Shown here: in pieces, positions 38,605-55,965 of the stretch | Layout of the letters: each line of letters starts with the position of its first letter | Numbering within the stretch: position 1 is the first letter of the stretch | NCBI RefSeq assembly: GCF_027596085.1 | Contig: NC_072456.1 | Location: forward strand, 22,155,218-22,219,217 | Direction: 5' to 3' | DNA from: Anoplopoma fimbria | Lineage: Eukaryota > Chordata > Actinopteri > Perciformes > Anoplopomatidae | Length of the DNA: 64,000 bases | The notes under the pieces: generated by a model | The model's database searches: none | The model's input: the letters and a program-made list of their open reading frames with translations, nothing else | Told to the model about the DNA's origin: nothing | Translations under genes and position numbers: made by a program

Positions 38605-40490
38605 ATTTGAAGTGTCTTATGAAGTGTCTTACCTAACACCTCTCCCCCATTCACACCTCTGCTGGGGTCTCTGCTCCCCCTCCCATCTACACCTCTGCCA
38701 CCTCCCCCTCTCCCAGCAGACTGTTAGGACCAGAGGATGCCCCCCTCACCCACTAGCCCTCTTCAGACCAACATCTCCACAGATGTGGACCAGGACAGCC
38801 AATCACTCCCCCCATCCCCCCTACAACTGTTCACCCACGGCCAGGAGCTCACAGCTCCCTTCAAACCCCTCACCACCCAGCCCCACCTTCACCACCATCC
38901 AGGTACAGCATCAGCTCTCCAGGCTTCAGATGAGTAAAGCCAGTGGACCTGATGACATCAGCCCTAGGTTGCTGAAAGTGTGTGCTGGACAGCTGGCAGC
39001 TCCTCTCAGGCACCTCTTCAATCTCTCCCTGAGGTTGAAGAAGGTGCCCACAATCTGGAAGACATCCTGCATTGTCCCGGTGCGAAGAAGAGTCGTCCCA
39101 GCGGTCTTAATGACTACAGACCTGTGGCCCTGACATCACATGTCATGAAGACCCTGGAGAGACTGGTTCTGCGGCACCTGAGGACCCAGCTTACAGCTTT
39201 CCTGGACCCACTACAGTTCGCCTATCTGCCACACATCGGGGTGGAGGACTCCATCATCTACCTGACACACAAGGCCCTCTCTCACCTGGAGAAGCTGGGA
39301 AGCACTGTGAGAGTCATGTTCTTTGACTTCTCCAGTGCTTTCAACACCATCCAGCCCTCCCTACTGAGAGAGAAGCTGCTGGAGATGAACCTGCACCCCG
39401 ACACCACTTCCTGGATCACAGACTACCTCACAGGCCGGCCACAGTACGTCAGGGTGGATGGCTGTGTCTCTGAGTCTGTGATCAGCAACACCGGCGCACC
39501 CCAAGGAACTGTACTGGCACCGTTCCTCTTCACTCTCTACACCTCGGACTTCCGCTTCAACTCTGGTTCCTGCCACCTCCAAAAGTTTTCCGATGACTCC
39601 TCCATTGTTGGATGTATCACCAGGGACAACGAGGAGGAGTACAGAGGACTGATTGAGAGCTTCATCACATGGTGCAGCAACAACCACCTGAAGCTCAACA
39701 TCAGCAAGACCAAGGAGCTTGTGGTGGACTACCAGAGGAACAGAAGACCCCCTGTCCCTGTTTTCATTCAGGGAGGGGAAGTGGAGAGGGTTGAGTCCTA
39801 CAAGTACCTTGGGGTGCAGATAAACAATAAACTGGACTGGACACACAACACTGATGCCCTCTACAGGAAAGGACAGAGCAGGCTGTTCTTCCTGAGGAGG
39901 CTGAGGTCCTTCAATGTGTGCAATAAACTGCTCAAGGCATTCTACCAGTCTGTGGTAGCCAGCGCCCTCTTCTTCGCTGTAGCGTGCTGGGGTGGTGGCA
40001 TCAGGACTGGAGATGCCAACAAACTCAACAAGCTGGTGAGGAAAGCCAGCTCTGTGGTGGGTCTGGAGCTGGACAGTCTGGAGTCAGTGGGTGAGAGGAG
40101 GATGAAGGCCAAACTCGGAGCCATCCTGGACAATCCCTCTCACCCTCTCCATGAGGAACTGTGGCAGCTGGGCAGCTCTTTCAGCCATCGGCTGATTCTA
40201 CCAAAGAGCAGGACGGAGCGCTTCAGACGCTCATTTGTGCCCACTGCCATCAGACTGTACAACAACAGCGGAGACCACAGTCTGTCATCATGCTGACCAG
40301 GCCCCCCCATGTGGATATACTGTACATTTTTTTATTTGTATTCTTATTTTTTATTTTATTCTATTTTTATTTTATTGTATAATATGTGTATTTATTATCT
40401 GTTTCTGTGTAGTTGAGCTGCTGCAACACCCGAATTTCCCCCATGGGGATCAATAAAGGAATATAATAATAATAATAATAATAATAAAGG
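38605..40490 (+). mobile_element. 5'-truncated LINE (L2/CR1-like) with (ATA)n tail
   Basis: A non-LTR retrotransposon segment that begins just before the reverse transcriptase domain and ends in CCCCCATGGGGATCAATAAAGG plus (ATA)n at about 40464-40490. GGGGATCAATAAAGG with a short-repeat tail is typical of L2-like fish elements. The 5' part (endonuclease) is absent, as in most genomic copies. It abuts the pentanucleotide satellite directly. Confidence 0.85.
38612..40296 (+). pseudogene. LINE reverse transcriptase, frame-shifted
   Basis: The first part, to about 39085, carries KASGPDDISPRLLKVCA in one frame. The rest, from about 39083, is open to 40296 in another frame and carries the conserved blocks NDYRPVALTS, FFDFSSAFNTIQP (motif A), GAPQGTVLAPFLFTLY (motif B) and FSDDSSIVG (motif C, with the DD pair), then a C-terminal region ending RLYNNSGDHS. 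A single frameshift breaks the protein. Similarity is to L2/CR1-group reverse transcriptases. Confidence 0.85.
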
Positions 40491-40499
40491 GGGCTCGTG

Positions 40500-40680
40500 G
40501 AGTGCGTCATGTTCTCGCAGCACACGTCACGGAGGACAGGCCACGCCCCCTCCATCCAGCCTTCAACGTCACGGAGGACGCCAGCCTGAAACCTTCACAC
40601 GTCACGGAGGACAGGCCACGCCCCCCTCCATAACGCTGCAGCCCGCAGCCTGCAGCCTTCACACGGCGACGGGGACAGAC
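40500..40680 (+). promoter_or_regulatory. oaz1 promoter with repeated CACGTCACGGAGGAC boxes
   Basis: Three copies of (C)ACGTCACGGAGGAC occur at about 40523-40539, 40567-40580 and 40598-40613. Two are followed by AGGCCACGCCCCC, an Sp1/KLF-type GC box. ACGTCAC resembles CRE/ATF and E-box-like sites. This GC-rich block lies directly upstream of the antizyme start codon and follows the LINE tail. Factor binding is inferred from motif form only. Confidence 0.55.
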
Positions 40681-40711
40681 AGAGCGAGCCGCGGGTGTGG
40701 ACGCTGGCCGG

Positions 40712-46376
<5,665 letters not shown>

Positions 46377-46889
46377 ACGACGCTGAGCATTTACAAGTGT
46401 TTTTTGTTGCTCTCATTTCAATCCATACCCAACACCGCTTTATGATTTTTTTATTTTGGGGGGGGGGGTGAAATGAATATATTATCCAAGTACAGTATGG
46501 TTGAGGTTTGCCCTTTTTTGTTTGTTTTACTGTTTAGCTACCATGTGCTGTGTTTCAATGCTATTTGCACTAGGGTAAGATGTTAATATACCAGGAATGT
46601 AGAGCAAGCGCCCACATAATATCCGGGCATTGTGTCCTCGCCACTGTATTACTCCTCATGATGTGTAGTGCTGACCTCCTATTCTCCCCCTCCCCGAACC
46701 CCCCCGCCCCAACCGACGATCATCTCCACAGTGTAATATTTATGATAAATCTTAATTCATCTTACTCATGTAAGTCGATATGTTTTCATAGCATCAGTTG
46801 ATCCTCCTGTTAATTTTGCATGATTTTCATTTGTTGCTATGCGTCACTTGATAGAAATCTGCATGTTGTAACTACTAAATAAAAGTGCA

Positions 46890-48100
46890 CCTAAGTGAAT
46901 CGATCTGTGGTGTTGTGTAATCCTACAGACATGTACAAGTTGCGTTCTTGGTATGCTTAGAAGGAACTAGGCCATTCCATGTGTTGTCCGATTATGTCTA
47001 AAAGAAAGAGTCTACACCTTGTTTAAGTAGCCTGCTGTCACGTAGTTATTCCTCTGGCTTCATTCATGGTGTTTTAAACTCGTCTGTACACATAAGTAGT
47101 TGTGTTAACCTGAGGATACCAGAGTATATAAATAACTAGATACTTCAGACAGTTTCTGTACAGTAAGCGGAGGGTGCTCTAATGACTCCATCTTTCTCTG
47201 TGTTAATGATGCATCTTCCATAACAAAGGGATGTGTGTAAGTTTAATTGGTAGATGCAGACGGAAGGTGAAGGATACGTGAAGGTGGATAATGACCTTGG
47301 ATGAATACATGGGAGCCCTGATGTGGACTGTGTGTAATTTCAACCTTTCCATGGGCAATAGCGCCTCCTTGTGAGTGAAATTAGAATGACAAACTCAATG
47401 TGACTTGCGTGTTTTGATAACTGACCAATCGGGAGCATCCCAAGCTATAAAAAGAAAGGAGCTGTGCATGAGAGGTTCAAAAAGATGACACTGTAGGTAA
47501 CTGCATTCTGAATCTACACCCTTTGTCTTATTAGGCTTGCCTGCAAATCCGAACTCGATAGATTTCCACTCTTCTGCGTCTTAGAGTTTGGTTCCTACGG
47601 TTCTGTTGGCGATAAGACTGACCAGATAGAAGAAAATCAAAACGAAGCCTTACTTTCACACTCCAGACAGCTGTCTATCTGCTGTGTGAAGTTAGAAAAC
47701 TGGATGGCTCAGTTCTAATGTTGGAAATAACTTTCTAGATGAATACTGAGACCTGCATACTGTATTCATCTTTGTGATTTATTAAGAAAAAATGTACAAT
47801 TGATTTACTGAGAACAAGCAAGAGAACTTTCGCACAATAATTTAAATGGTAGAGAAAAACAGAAGTACAAAAATAGTTTGTTAATTTACAATTCCATCAC
47901 TTAGCGTAAAGAGCTGATTGAGAAAACACCTTTTTTATGATTATGCAGCAATTTGTTAAATCAATTTTTCATTGAGGAGCATTATATTGTGCCCTAATTC
48001 ACATTCTTCATGTATTTTTGTATTATTTGTACATAATACAGTATGACAGTTTACAGCTTGCTATGTTGGACTGTAGCTTTATAATTTCAACATGGACTGT
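46890..48100. other. Convergent intergenic gap between oaz1 and peak3
   Basis: No exon recognised. The right part should be the 3' UTR of minus-strand peak3. Confidence 0.4.
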
Positions 48101-48106
48101 CCTTTT

Positions 48107-50644
48107 TCAGAGCCATAGCTGACTAGTGATGCTCACAACTGTCTCAGGGTCTGCAAACGACAGGTACTGCAGGCACATGCAGTCCTCCCAATCCAGAGCA
48201 GACTGATCCTGGATCAGCCCTCTCTCTGCCAACTTCATCACCAGCAGAGCTCGCTTCACCGTCAGCCAGTTGTGCACGGCGGTGGTCATGGAGCCTCTGT
48301 GTTTGAAGAGTGAGACATGCGGCCCCCAGAGGAGAACCTGAAGCAGGGCCACCATGTCGGCCATCTGTGGCCCGCTGCGCTCACTCTGCAGCCGAGAGGC
48401 CAGGTAAACAAGCCCCTTCGGTGTGAGGACGTGGACATGTTTGGACCTGAGTCCAGAGGTGTCAGGCTGTCTTGTGAGTGGAGGCAGTATTGAATTAAGG
48501 CTCCTATCTGAGATTTGATGTAGCTGAGGGGGTTAGGTACGGATGTAGCAGGCGATAGCGGTGTTAACACCACACGAGGGGAACCGTGTGTCCTCCATAA
48601 CATCTGGATCTTTCCTTTTTCCTCCGTGTTTCCCCACTCCATTTCCTCTTTCCATCTGCTGCTCTTGTGGCCTCTCTCCGTTTCAGAGGCGTCGTGTTCT
48701 AGCTCCTTTTCTCCCTCTTCATTCTCCCTGCTGGGCCACACTAAAAAGATCCTCCGAGGTCTGAGCTCAACTGCGGTGGCGCTGATGTTGTACAGATGTT
48801 GTGAGCCCGTTAATATCTGCAGCAGCAGAGCACATACCCGTCTGTCATAATGCGAACAATCTGTGCTCTGCAGCGAGCTGTGGTCCTGAACGAAGTCCTC
48901 TAGAGTGGCGCGAGGCAGGTCTCTCTCCACGCTCACCAGGAGCCCTTTCTGGAGGAAAGACTGAACTGAGGTCAGATTAATGCTTACATGAGCTGCTGCA
49001 CACTCACTGCTGCCTCCACCTCGTGGTTGAGCAGCAGTGCAGTCTGACTTAAAAGGATGAGAGGGGTCTTGAGTTTGAAAATTTCTGGAATCATTCCTCA
49101 GGGAGCTGCTTCCTTGGAAATGAGCGATAACATCTTGCACGTTGACGTGTGACGGCTTGTGTTTGGTTTGATCTGATGAAGCTCCATCAGGCTGTTTGAG
49201 TACCTGCACAGAAAACAGACATTTAATCAATTAAAGTCATAAGTCAAAAACATTTTGCACTGCAACAGGGATCAGCGTTAAATGTGAAAAAAAAATATAT
49301 CTACTCGGGCCTTCCTGTTGCAGCTGTGACACCTGATGACAGTTTAGAGGAAGTGTTTTTGGAACCGCACGTCAGTCTAACACTTGCCAATCTAGATAAA
49401 GATCTAGTTTGCATTGTGTGCAGAGTGCATAGCGTACCACTTTGTATGCCCACAAGGGCTGCAAGTGACTGTAGCGCACAACAACAGAACATTTTAACAT
49501 CATGCTTTATCGCACAGAACATACTGTACACTAGATGTAGTGATTAAAAGAGCTTTATCATCACCCTTAAACCAAGCATCCTTCCTGGGAGCTTGGGGCT
49601 GTGCAGGCTATAGTAAACCGTGTCTCCGATCTGTTCTGGCTCGTTGCCCTCACGCAGCAGGAAATCCTGAGGCCGGTATGAGCTGACGTCCCTCTCCGTG
49701 GCCCCTCCCTGCAGCGTGATCCCAGCCTCCACGCTCTGAGCCGTGCTCCTCAGAAAGAGTAAATGTCGACACTGGATCCCCTGAGAAACGATCCTCTGGT
49801 TGTCAAACCCGCCGAAGAGGTAGGGCAGGTGTTCGTCCGGGGTGTCAAAGGACAGCTGGGAGAAGGACAGCAAGGGGACAGGACTCCCAGTGGATGCTCC
49901 GAACTCTTCTGCGTCCTCGTCGAATCGGGTGTCGGGTATGGGTGCCAGCATGTACAGGGGGTTGTCGAAGTTTTGAGGGTGTATTTGCAGTGGAGACAGA
50001 GGAGAGAGTTGAGGCGCATTGTTGCCAGGGAGGGAGAGGGTGCGAGCCAACCTCTTCTTTGGAACAGGCGGCGGGGTGCCATCGGAGAAAAATCTCACCT
50101 GGTGTCTGGAGGGATCTGAGCAGCACAGTGAGAGAGATTAAGGTCAGAGTTGAACATGCAACAGTTTGGGGAGTCTGCATTCACAACGGAGTTACACATC
50201 AGAAAGCAGTTTGGTCCACATGGACTTTCTGTAAAGCCATTGTAATCTGCCTGAACATCTCATGCATGTTACTGAGAGTATACGTTTCAGACGGTCACTT
50301 CCTCTCTTTCAGTTCTCACGAGAAAGACGAACTGAGAAGACTGAACCCAACATTATAGTAAGAAATGTCTTTTTCCCTCACACTGAGCTACATACGTCTA
50401 TCATGTTTCCAAAATTGGGGAACAACACGACAGTAAATGACGCAGTAAGTGACATGACATTTTAACTGTACTTGCTTTTAACGATGACATTTAGAGCACG
50501 CAAGTAGTTTCCCCTTCACATAACCTCTGTACACCCACCGTAGCGCTGGTGTATGGGGCACTGGGTGGCATGACAGTCAGTGGGTTCGGGGAAGACTTCG
50601 TCGCATGTGTAGTTTTGATAGTGGAGTGCAACAGGGCTCAGCAT
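48107..50644 (-). CDS. peak3: PEAK3-like pseudokinase scaffold (one apparent frameshift)
   Basis: Minus-strand exons: 50539-50644 (ATG at 50644), 49565-50115, 48107-49203. Phases fit. PEAK-family proteins (PEAK1, PRAG1, PEAK3) are catalytically dead kinase-like scaffolds that dimerise and recruit adaptors such as CrkII; they act in cytoskeletal and motility signalling. Exon 1 is Cys-rich (YTCDEVFPEPTDCHATQCP). Exon 2 has the conserved SDGTPPPVPKKRLARTLSLP motif, a proline-rich adaptor site, followed by NFDNPLYML. Exon 3 carries the kinase-like fold without a recognisable HRD or DFG motif, then the family C-terminus: LLWGPHVSL, AVHNWLTVKRALLVMKLAE and LQYLSFADPETVV. The frame breaks at a G5 run at 48528-48532 (see findings). 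Synteny next to oaz1 on the opposite strand matches human PEAK3 (C19orf35). Confidence 0.85.
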
Positions 50645-53600
50645 CGCACAGTCCAACTCCACACTGGAGCATCTGGAGGAAAGGAGCCTGTGCAAGAAGA
50701 TGCACAAACATTACAACAATAACACATCTGTGTGCATGCACTGCAGGATTCTTGACATTACCAAATAGATTATATTTACATGAAATCTACTTTTATCCCA
50801 CTTATGTAGGATCTTTTTTAATAAGGACTTTGCGATTATGAATTAATATCCCAATCAGAGAAATAATCATAAACTTCTAATCAGATCTATATGAGTTTTG
50901 TTGGTCTTACCTGTGCTGTTTGGCAGGCAGAGCTGGTGGCTGTTCCTCCACTCTGCTACCAGGACCAGACGCCATCGGGAATCTATAAAGTTGCTACACC
51001 TAACCTGCTCCTCCACCTCTCTCGCAGTGAACTGCTGTCACTGAACACTGAAGTGTGTGTGGAGCTCACAGGTGGCTAACTCAGTGCCTCTCTGAAATAC
51101 TTCCCGTTTGTCACAGTAACTCCCTCCGTCTCTGTTTCTCTGCGTCTCTCTCTCTTGTGTCTGTGTAGTTGCATGTTTTTCATAGTGGGTTTTCTGCTCC
51201 CGTTATCTTTTGCATTAATCATTTCAGTCTGAGCTTGAGGTTGGTACCGGAAGAGTGGTGTCTGTTCTGAGGGCAGAGCTGCTCTCTGAGCTAACCTCAA
51301 CCTGATAGAAGGGGGAGAGCAGTTACATAGCAAAGCCCCTTCAATTTGTGCACACTAGTTTCCCTTCTTTTCTCAGTTGATCTACATTCGCCATGTGCAT
51401 CCTCAGCATGCACTTCTCTCTTTTGGATGATGCAGTTTGAGACTTTACACATGCAATGCCCTCTTCGGGGCTTGGTGTTTGCACGTAGGAGTGTTTGCTT
51501 TCATTGCCTTTAAAAGAAAGGTTAAATAGTTAAGCAGATAAAGACCATGATGGTTTAACATGTCAATAACTTAGTCAACTGGGGGATTGTAGGCAAATGT
51601 ATAATAACTTTATTATCCTAAAAAACGCTTCATTGATCTCTGCACAGACAGCTCTTTTGCTGAGAGGTCAGAGGTCAGTATTGCTGATGAGAATAGGAGT
51701 ATTGTTATGATGCAGAAAGTGAGATTAATCAATGACCACCTAAGTAATTGAATGATTCAACTCCAACTGCAATTAAGAAGACATTATCATCGACAATATG
51801 ATCTTTCATTTTGGAAATAAACAACAATATCATCTGTGTCTAAATACAGCCTATGAGGCATCTTGAATTCGTATCAACAAAGAAATCTAGTCTCATAACA
51901 TGATGGAACAGCGTGGGAAAACCCACATGAGTATAAACAACTGAAGATAAGTGGGTGATTTGGGATATCCTGATAGGTGCAATGACAGTGATGTCAGTGA
52001 TACATAGAAAATTCCCACAAATGCGACTATAATATAATATTCTAATACCTGAGCACAGACATTATTTGTGCTGTCGCTCTAACTAGAATCTATTCTTGAG
52101 AGAAGGGTAAGCTGCTGAAGTTCTCCCATCCCAGAATGACTCACAAACAGTTCACCACTCACATTTCTGACTCTATTTCACAACAGTCACTGTCTCTCTG
52201 TAAAACATGATGACAAAGTGTTATCATGTTCTGAGTAACAATGATGGGAACACATGTGCCTGACCAAATCTAAAACAGCCTGTTTTAATTAATTAATGAG
52301 GCTGCAAAATAAGAAAAACCAGCATGTGGATATGAATCAGAGCTTCAGTGGCAAATGCATCCTGTGACATATTTTTAAGTATATATACAGTAAGTCTCAA
52401 CATTTCATTAATTTCAGTGATAAAGTCACTTCAGATATTATTTAAACTAAAAATAAACTTTCTTTTTTTGACTCACAGGATAAGTGCTCGCTAAAGACTT
52501 GAACACAAGCAACACCTTTCCGGTCTGCTTCACAGCCTCTTCCTGCTTTAGAATAGCATGCTGTTAAAACAAAATAACTAAGAAAACACTTGACAAAAAA
52601 GATGCCCAAGTAAGTATGATTGTTAAAAAACAAACAAAATACGGACAAAATTGTATCAAATGTTTCTAAAAATAACAGGAGAATTCATTCCTGTTGCAAT
52701 ATTCACAGAAATAATCTGCCCAAAATTCATCCTAAAGACTTACTACACACAAACTTTGTGAAGTTATTGCAATTACTAATTGTGTTAAAGGAGCAACTTT
52801 TAAAGGAATTAAGGGTATCGAGAGGAGAACTACGATGACTTTCACATCACGTAAAAAAGCGGAAGGCTCTCACTAGACCTAGTGTTTGTTTTGTCCATTT
52901 TGGGCTTCTGTAGAAACATAGTGCTGCAACACAGCGGACTCTGTGAAGAGATCCAGCTCACTATGTATGTATCAATAGCTAATTTAAGGAAACGAAAATA
53001 CAACCATTCTGAGTTTCACGCTTTTATACACTCATGAAAATATATTTCTGCCAATAAATCCCCATAAATCCTACACACTGTTAATTTAATTGTACAGTGT
53101 ATCAGTTTGTCTGCACTGTTATTGATAAGCTTTGATTATAACATGAAATAGATAGATTAGGGGTTTAAGGCTGGGGACCTTTTTGTCGGTGGATTAAATG
53201 AAAGCGGAAACCCTTATTTGGCTTGAAGCATTGATGTAAAATGTCATGCACATAAAGAAACAACACAGCGAGTGATTATAATTTCAGATCTACTTATATC
53301 GTCTACTGCGTCTCATTCTTGTATTCCCATCGCCCGCCACTTAAAGCAGAAGCACTCTTCATCACAATGACATCTAGCCACGACAACGCAGTGTGTGGGA
53401 GTGTTGAAAACGCAGGCTATGAGGATGCATTAGTCAACCATTATTAAGGGCCTCTCCACTGTAGCTCTTCATATGCTAAGGAGATAAGAATGTGTGCCAT
53501 GTATGGCAAACATGCATGAAGGTCTGCAGTTCCGGCTGTGGAAGCTATACAGACCTTTTTCAACCAGGGGCTGAATACAGCTTGAGAGTGAATGACATTT

Positions 53601-53730
53601 AATATCCTGAAAGCGTTGGAGGAATTCATTAACCTTAAAAAATATAAATATTTACTCTCCTGACCGTTATCTTAAAGGTGACCCTCCATGGAAAAGGGAA
53701 CTTTGAAGTAAAATAAGAACCAAGAAAAAC
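50645..53730. other. Gene-free stretch upstream of peak3
   Basis: No coding exon that I can support. An open frame at 50891-51079 (plus) has no recognisable similarity and is probably chance. The rest is AT-rich with no clear element. Confidence 0.4.
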
Positions 53731-53946
53731 TGACACATAATACACACAATGTTGCATCTGTCTGTGTTGGTTTATTTATTTTTGTTAGGGACAATTGGTA
53801 CATCTATCATGAGATTTCATAGCTTGATCTGACATTTTTGTCTACTGACAAGAAAAAAACAGTGTATTTCATAAGTAAATTTACAGCAATTTGCATGTTT
53901 TCCATGAATAAATGCACAATTTAAGGTGTATTAAAGCACTTAATTT
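53731..53946. repeat. 216-bp segment, copy A (3' UTR and stop of the c2cd4-like gene)
   Basis: Nearly identical to 56967-57179 in the same orientation. The shared sequence begins TGACACATAATACACAC and ends GCACTTAATTT. On the minus strand this copy supplies the last Asn codon and the TAA stop of the c2cd4-like gene plus the adjoining 3' UTR. AATAAATAAA-type signals on the minus strand (about 53772-53784) could serve polyadenylation. Confidence 0.9.
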
Positions 53947-54815
53947 GAGTCCTTATGGCGGGAGGTGAAGTGTTTCTTTATAACCTCGCAGAAACGACGT
54001 TTGTGCTTGCCATCAGGGTTTCTTGGCGTAGAAGAGGATGAGACTGTAGCCCCGATGGGAGAGGTACGAGAAGCTTTTACCTCTCCCTTTACTAATGTTT
54101 CTTTTTTCTGTGAGTCAGTTAAGTCTTTAGAAACCCTCTTCTTGTCTTTCGGACAGCACGCGGCCTCCTCGTCCTTGTTTAAGCGCCGCAGCCCAGCTTG
54201 GTAGAGAAGTGCCTCCTCGCTCGCCATCTGTGGGCTCTGGCTCAAGGTGACGAAGCCGTACGGGGTGGTGACTTTAGTCAGGTGTGGCAGTGAGAGGGCG
54301 GCTCTGCTGGCGGGGTCCAGGCGGTGCTGGGCCTCGGCTAAGGAGCAGGGGTAGGACATCTCCCTCTGGAGAAGAGACCTCTTTTGGGCAAAAGGGTCTG
54401 AGACACTCGACTCAGTCCTGCGGACCGACAGAACCACACCGAAGCCCGAGGAGGAGGTGGATGAAGCAGATGAAGACGACTCCGGCTCAGACCCAGAACC
54501 CCCTGAGCCTTCTTCTGAATCCACATCATCCTCCTCTGTCTCCTTGTCGGAGGACCTCAAGCTGCTCTGCACTGACAGACTTGGTATAGTGAACTGTGGG
54601 ATGCTCTCAGGTGTCAGGATATTTGGATAAATGTTCTCCCGGCTCGTCTGGAAGTCCGATCCCAGGGAGCACCCGAGGGACCTTGCGCTGCTGGTAGCCC
54701 ACAAGAGAGCTCGGACTCCGGCGTTGCTGTGTCTCCGTGCTGAGGAGAAATCATCTGAGGTTCCACTGCAAATAGCTCCGATGCTAAACGTCCGTGTGAC
54801 TGTGTCCTTGGCCAT
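53940..54815 (-). CDS. C2CD4-family protein lacking the C2 domain
   Basis: A single-exon frame of 291 aa from the ATG at 54815 (MAKDTVTRTFSIGAICSG). Two blocks match the N-terminal half of the C2CD4 (FAM148/NLF) family: NILTPESIPQFTIPSLS (family pattern LTPDRIPxFxIP) and SRAALSLPHLTKVTTPYGFV followed by SPQMASEEALLY. Between them is an acidic Ser/Glu-rich stretch. C2CD4 genes are intronless, as here. Family members are nuclear proteins, some induced by inflammation, and normally end in a C2 domain. Here the protein stops after a basic segment (KHKRRFCEVIKKHFTSRHKD) and no C2 sequence is visible downstream. I do not assign a specific paralogue. Confidence 0.75.
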   Translation of the reverse strand: MAKDTVTRTFSIGAICSGTSDDFSSARRHSNAGVRALLWATSSARSLGCSLGSDFQTSRENIYPNILTPESIPQFTIPSLSVQSSLRSSDKETEEDDVDSEEGSGGSGSEPESSSSASSTSSSGFGVVLSVRRTESSVSDPFAQKRSLLQREMSYPCSLAEAQHRLDPASRAALSLPHLTKVTTPYGFVTLSQSPQMASEEALLYQAGLRRLNKDEEAACCPKDKKRVSKDLTDSQKKETLVKGEVKASRTSPIGATVSSSSTPRNPDGKHKRRFCEVIKKHFTSRHKDSN

Positions 54816-54887
54816 CACTGAATGTCTTGAGCTGTCTTTTGCCCACAGGCTTGTTGGTTCATTAGGAAGAGGACAGACTACAGGCAG

Positions 54888-54895
54888 CTTTTATA
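54888..54895 (-). promoter_or_regulatory. TATA box of the c2cd4-like gene
   Basis: TATAAAAG on the minus strand lies about 75 bp upstream of the start codon. With a typical 30-bp spacing, transcription would start near 54860 and leave a 5' UTR of about 45 nt. This fits a compact, inducible, intronless gene. Confidence 0.6.
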
Positions 54896-54899
54896 GAGC

Positions 54900-55493
54900 T
54901 CTTCTTCCCACATTATTTCCAAATGCATCAACAAATGCGTAAATGTTATGTCAGCCGAGGCTGGAAATGGTTACCAATTAGGGAGCTTGTCAACGGAAGC
55001 TTAATGATGGGCCTTTTTTTAAACCTCTTCATATGCTAATGAGCAGACAGAGATGAAGCATCTCCCTGCCTCTCAGAACGCCAGGCATTAGCGATGAATC
55101 TGCTTTTTTTTTCATTGAAGCAATTAAATGTTCGTTCCTAAATAAAATGACAGAAATCTGTGAATAAAGCATATCACACTATTTTTTTATTTTTATTTAG
55201 ATAGACAAGATATACAATATAGTATATAGGTAGTAGCTTATTCTTTAACCTTCACATAAGACGAAGAAAAAATGCAAATCTGCACAATTGCGAGGATTGA
55301 ACTAGGAAATATTTGGCATTTTTGTTTGAAGATTTAGTTAAACCTTAAATTTTAAAATTGACGTTTAATTCACTGCTCTGATGTTCAGCACTATCACTAT
55401 ACATAAATCTACAATAATTATAGAGCTGTAACCTGCAACTTAATGTTATTTAGACTATACCAGATATGTAGGCTATTGTTGTCTGCTCACCAA
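54900..55493. other. Divergent intergenic region
   Basis: AT-rich DNA with no exon recognised, upstream of the c2cd4-like gene. Confidence 0.35.
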
Positions 55494-55569
55494 CCTGGCT
55501 ATTATGTACTTATGTACACTACTAGAGCAAATTTCATATTCAATTTTGACTCTTTAAGTATATATATTC

Positions 55570-55642
<73 letters not shown>

Positions 55643-55801
55643 ATATTATAAAATGTTAAATGTTTTCTTTTAACAACATACATGTTTATTTTCAAGTTTT
55701 AAATATTCAGCCACAGTCATTTTTACCTGGCTATTATGTACTTATGTACACTACTAGAGCAAATTTCATATTCAATTTTGACTCTTTAAGTATATATATT
55801 C

Positions 55802-55874
<73 letters not shown>

Positions 55875-55965
55875 ATATTATAAAATGTTAAATGTTTTCT
55901 TTTAACAACATACATGTTAAAAGTTTAAGTTTAAGTTTTAAATATTCAGCCACAGTCATTTTTAA
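55494..55965. repeat. Tandem duplication of a ~232-bp block containing (GT)n
   Basis: Copy 1 (55494-55725) and copy 2 (55726-about 55965) both read CCTGGCTATTATGTACTTAT, then TATATATTCATA(TG)n, then TTATATATTATAAAATG and AACAACATACATGTT. The (TG)n tracts are about 68 bp each. The copies are almost identical outside the microsatellite, so the event is recent or homogenised. Confidence 0.93.

Noticed and set aside
36388..38654. Many long minus-strand open frames rich in Tyr, Leu and Ile
   Set aside because: They come from 5-bp repeats that lack stop codons in several frames at once; composition is repetitive and nothing resembles a protein.
39361..39846. Minus-strand open frame over the LINE
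   Set aside because: Antisense of the reverse transcriptase; the plus strand carries motifs A, B and C.
49763..50358. Plus-strand open frames opposite peak3 exon 2
   Set aside because: Antisense shadow of a GC-rich coding exon; the minus-strand reading carries the conserved PEAK-family motifs.
50891..51079. 62-aa open frame upstream of peak3
   Set aside because: No similarity recognised, no matching exon partners, and length within chance expectation.
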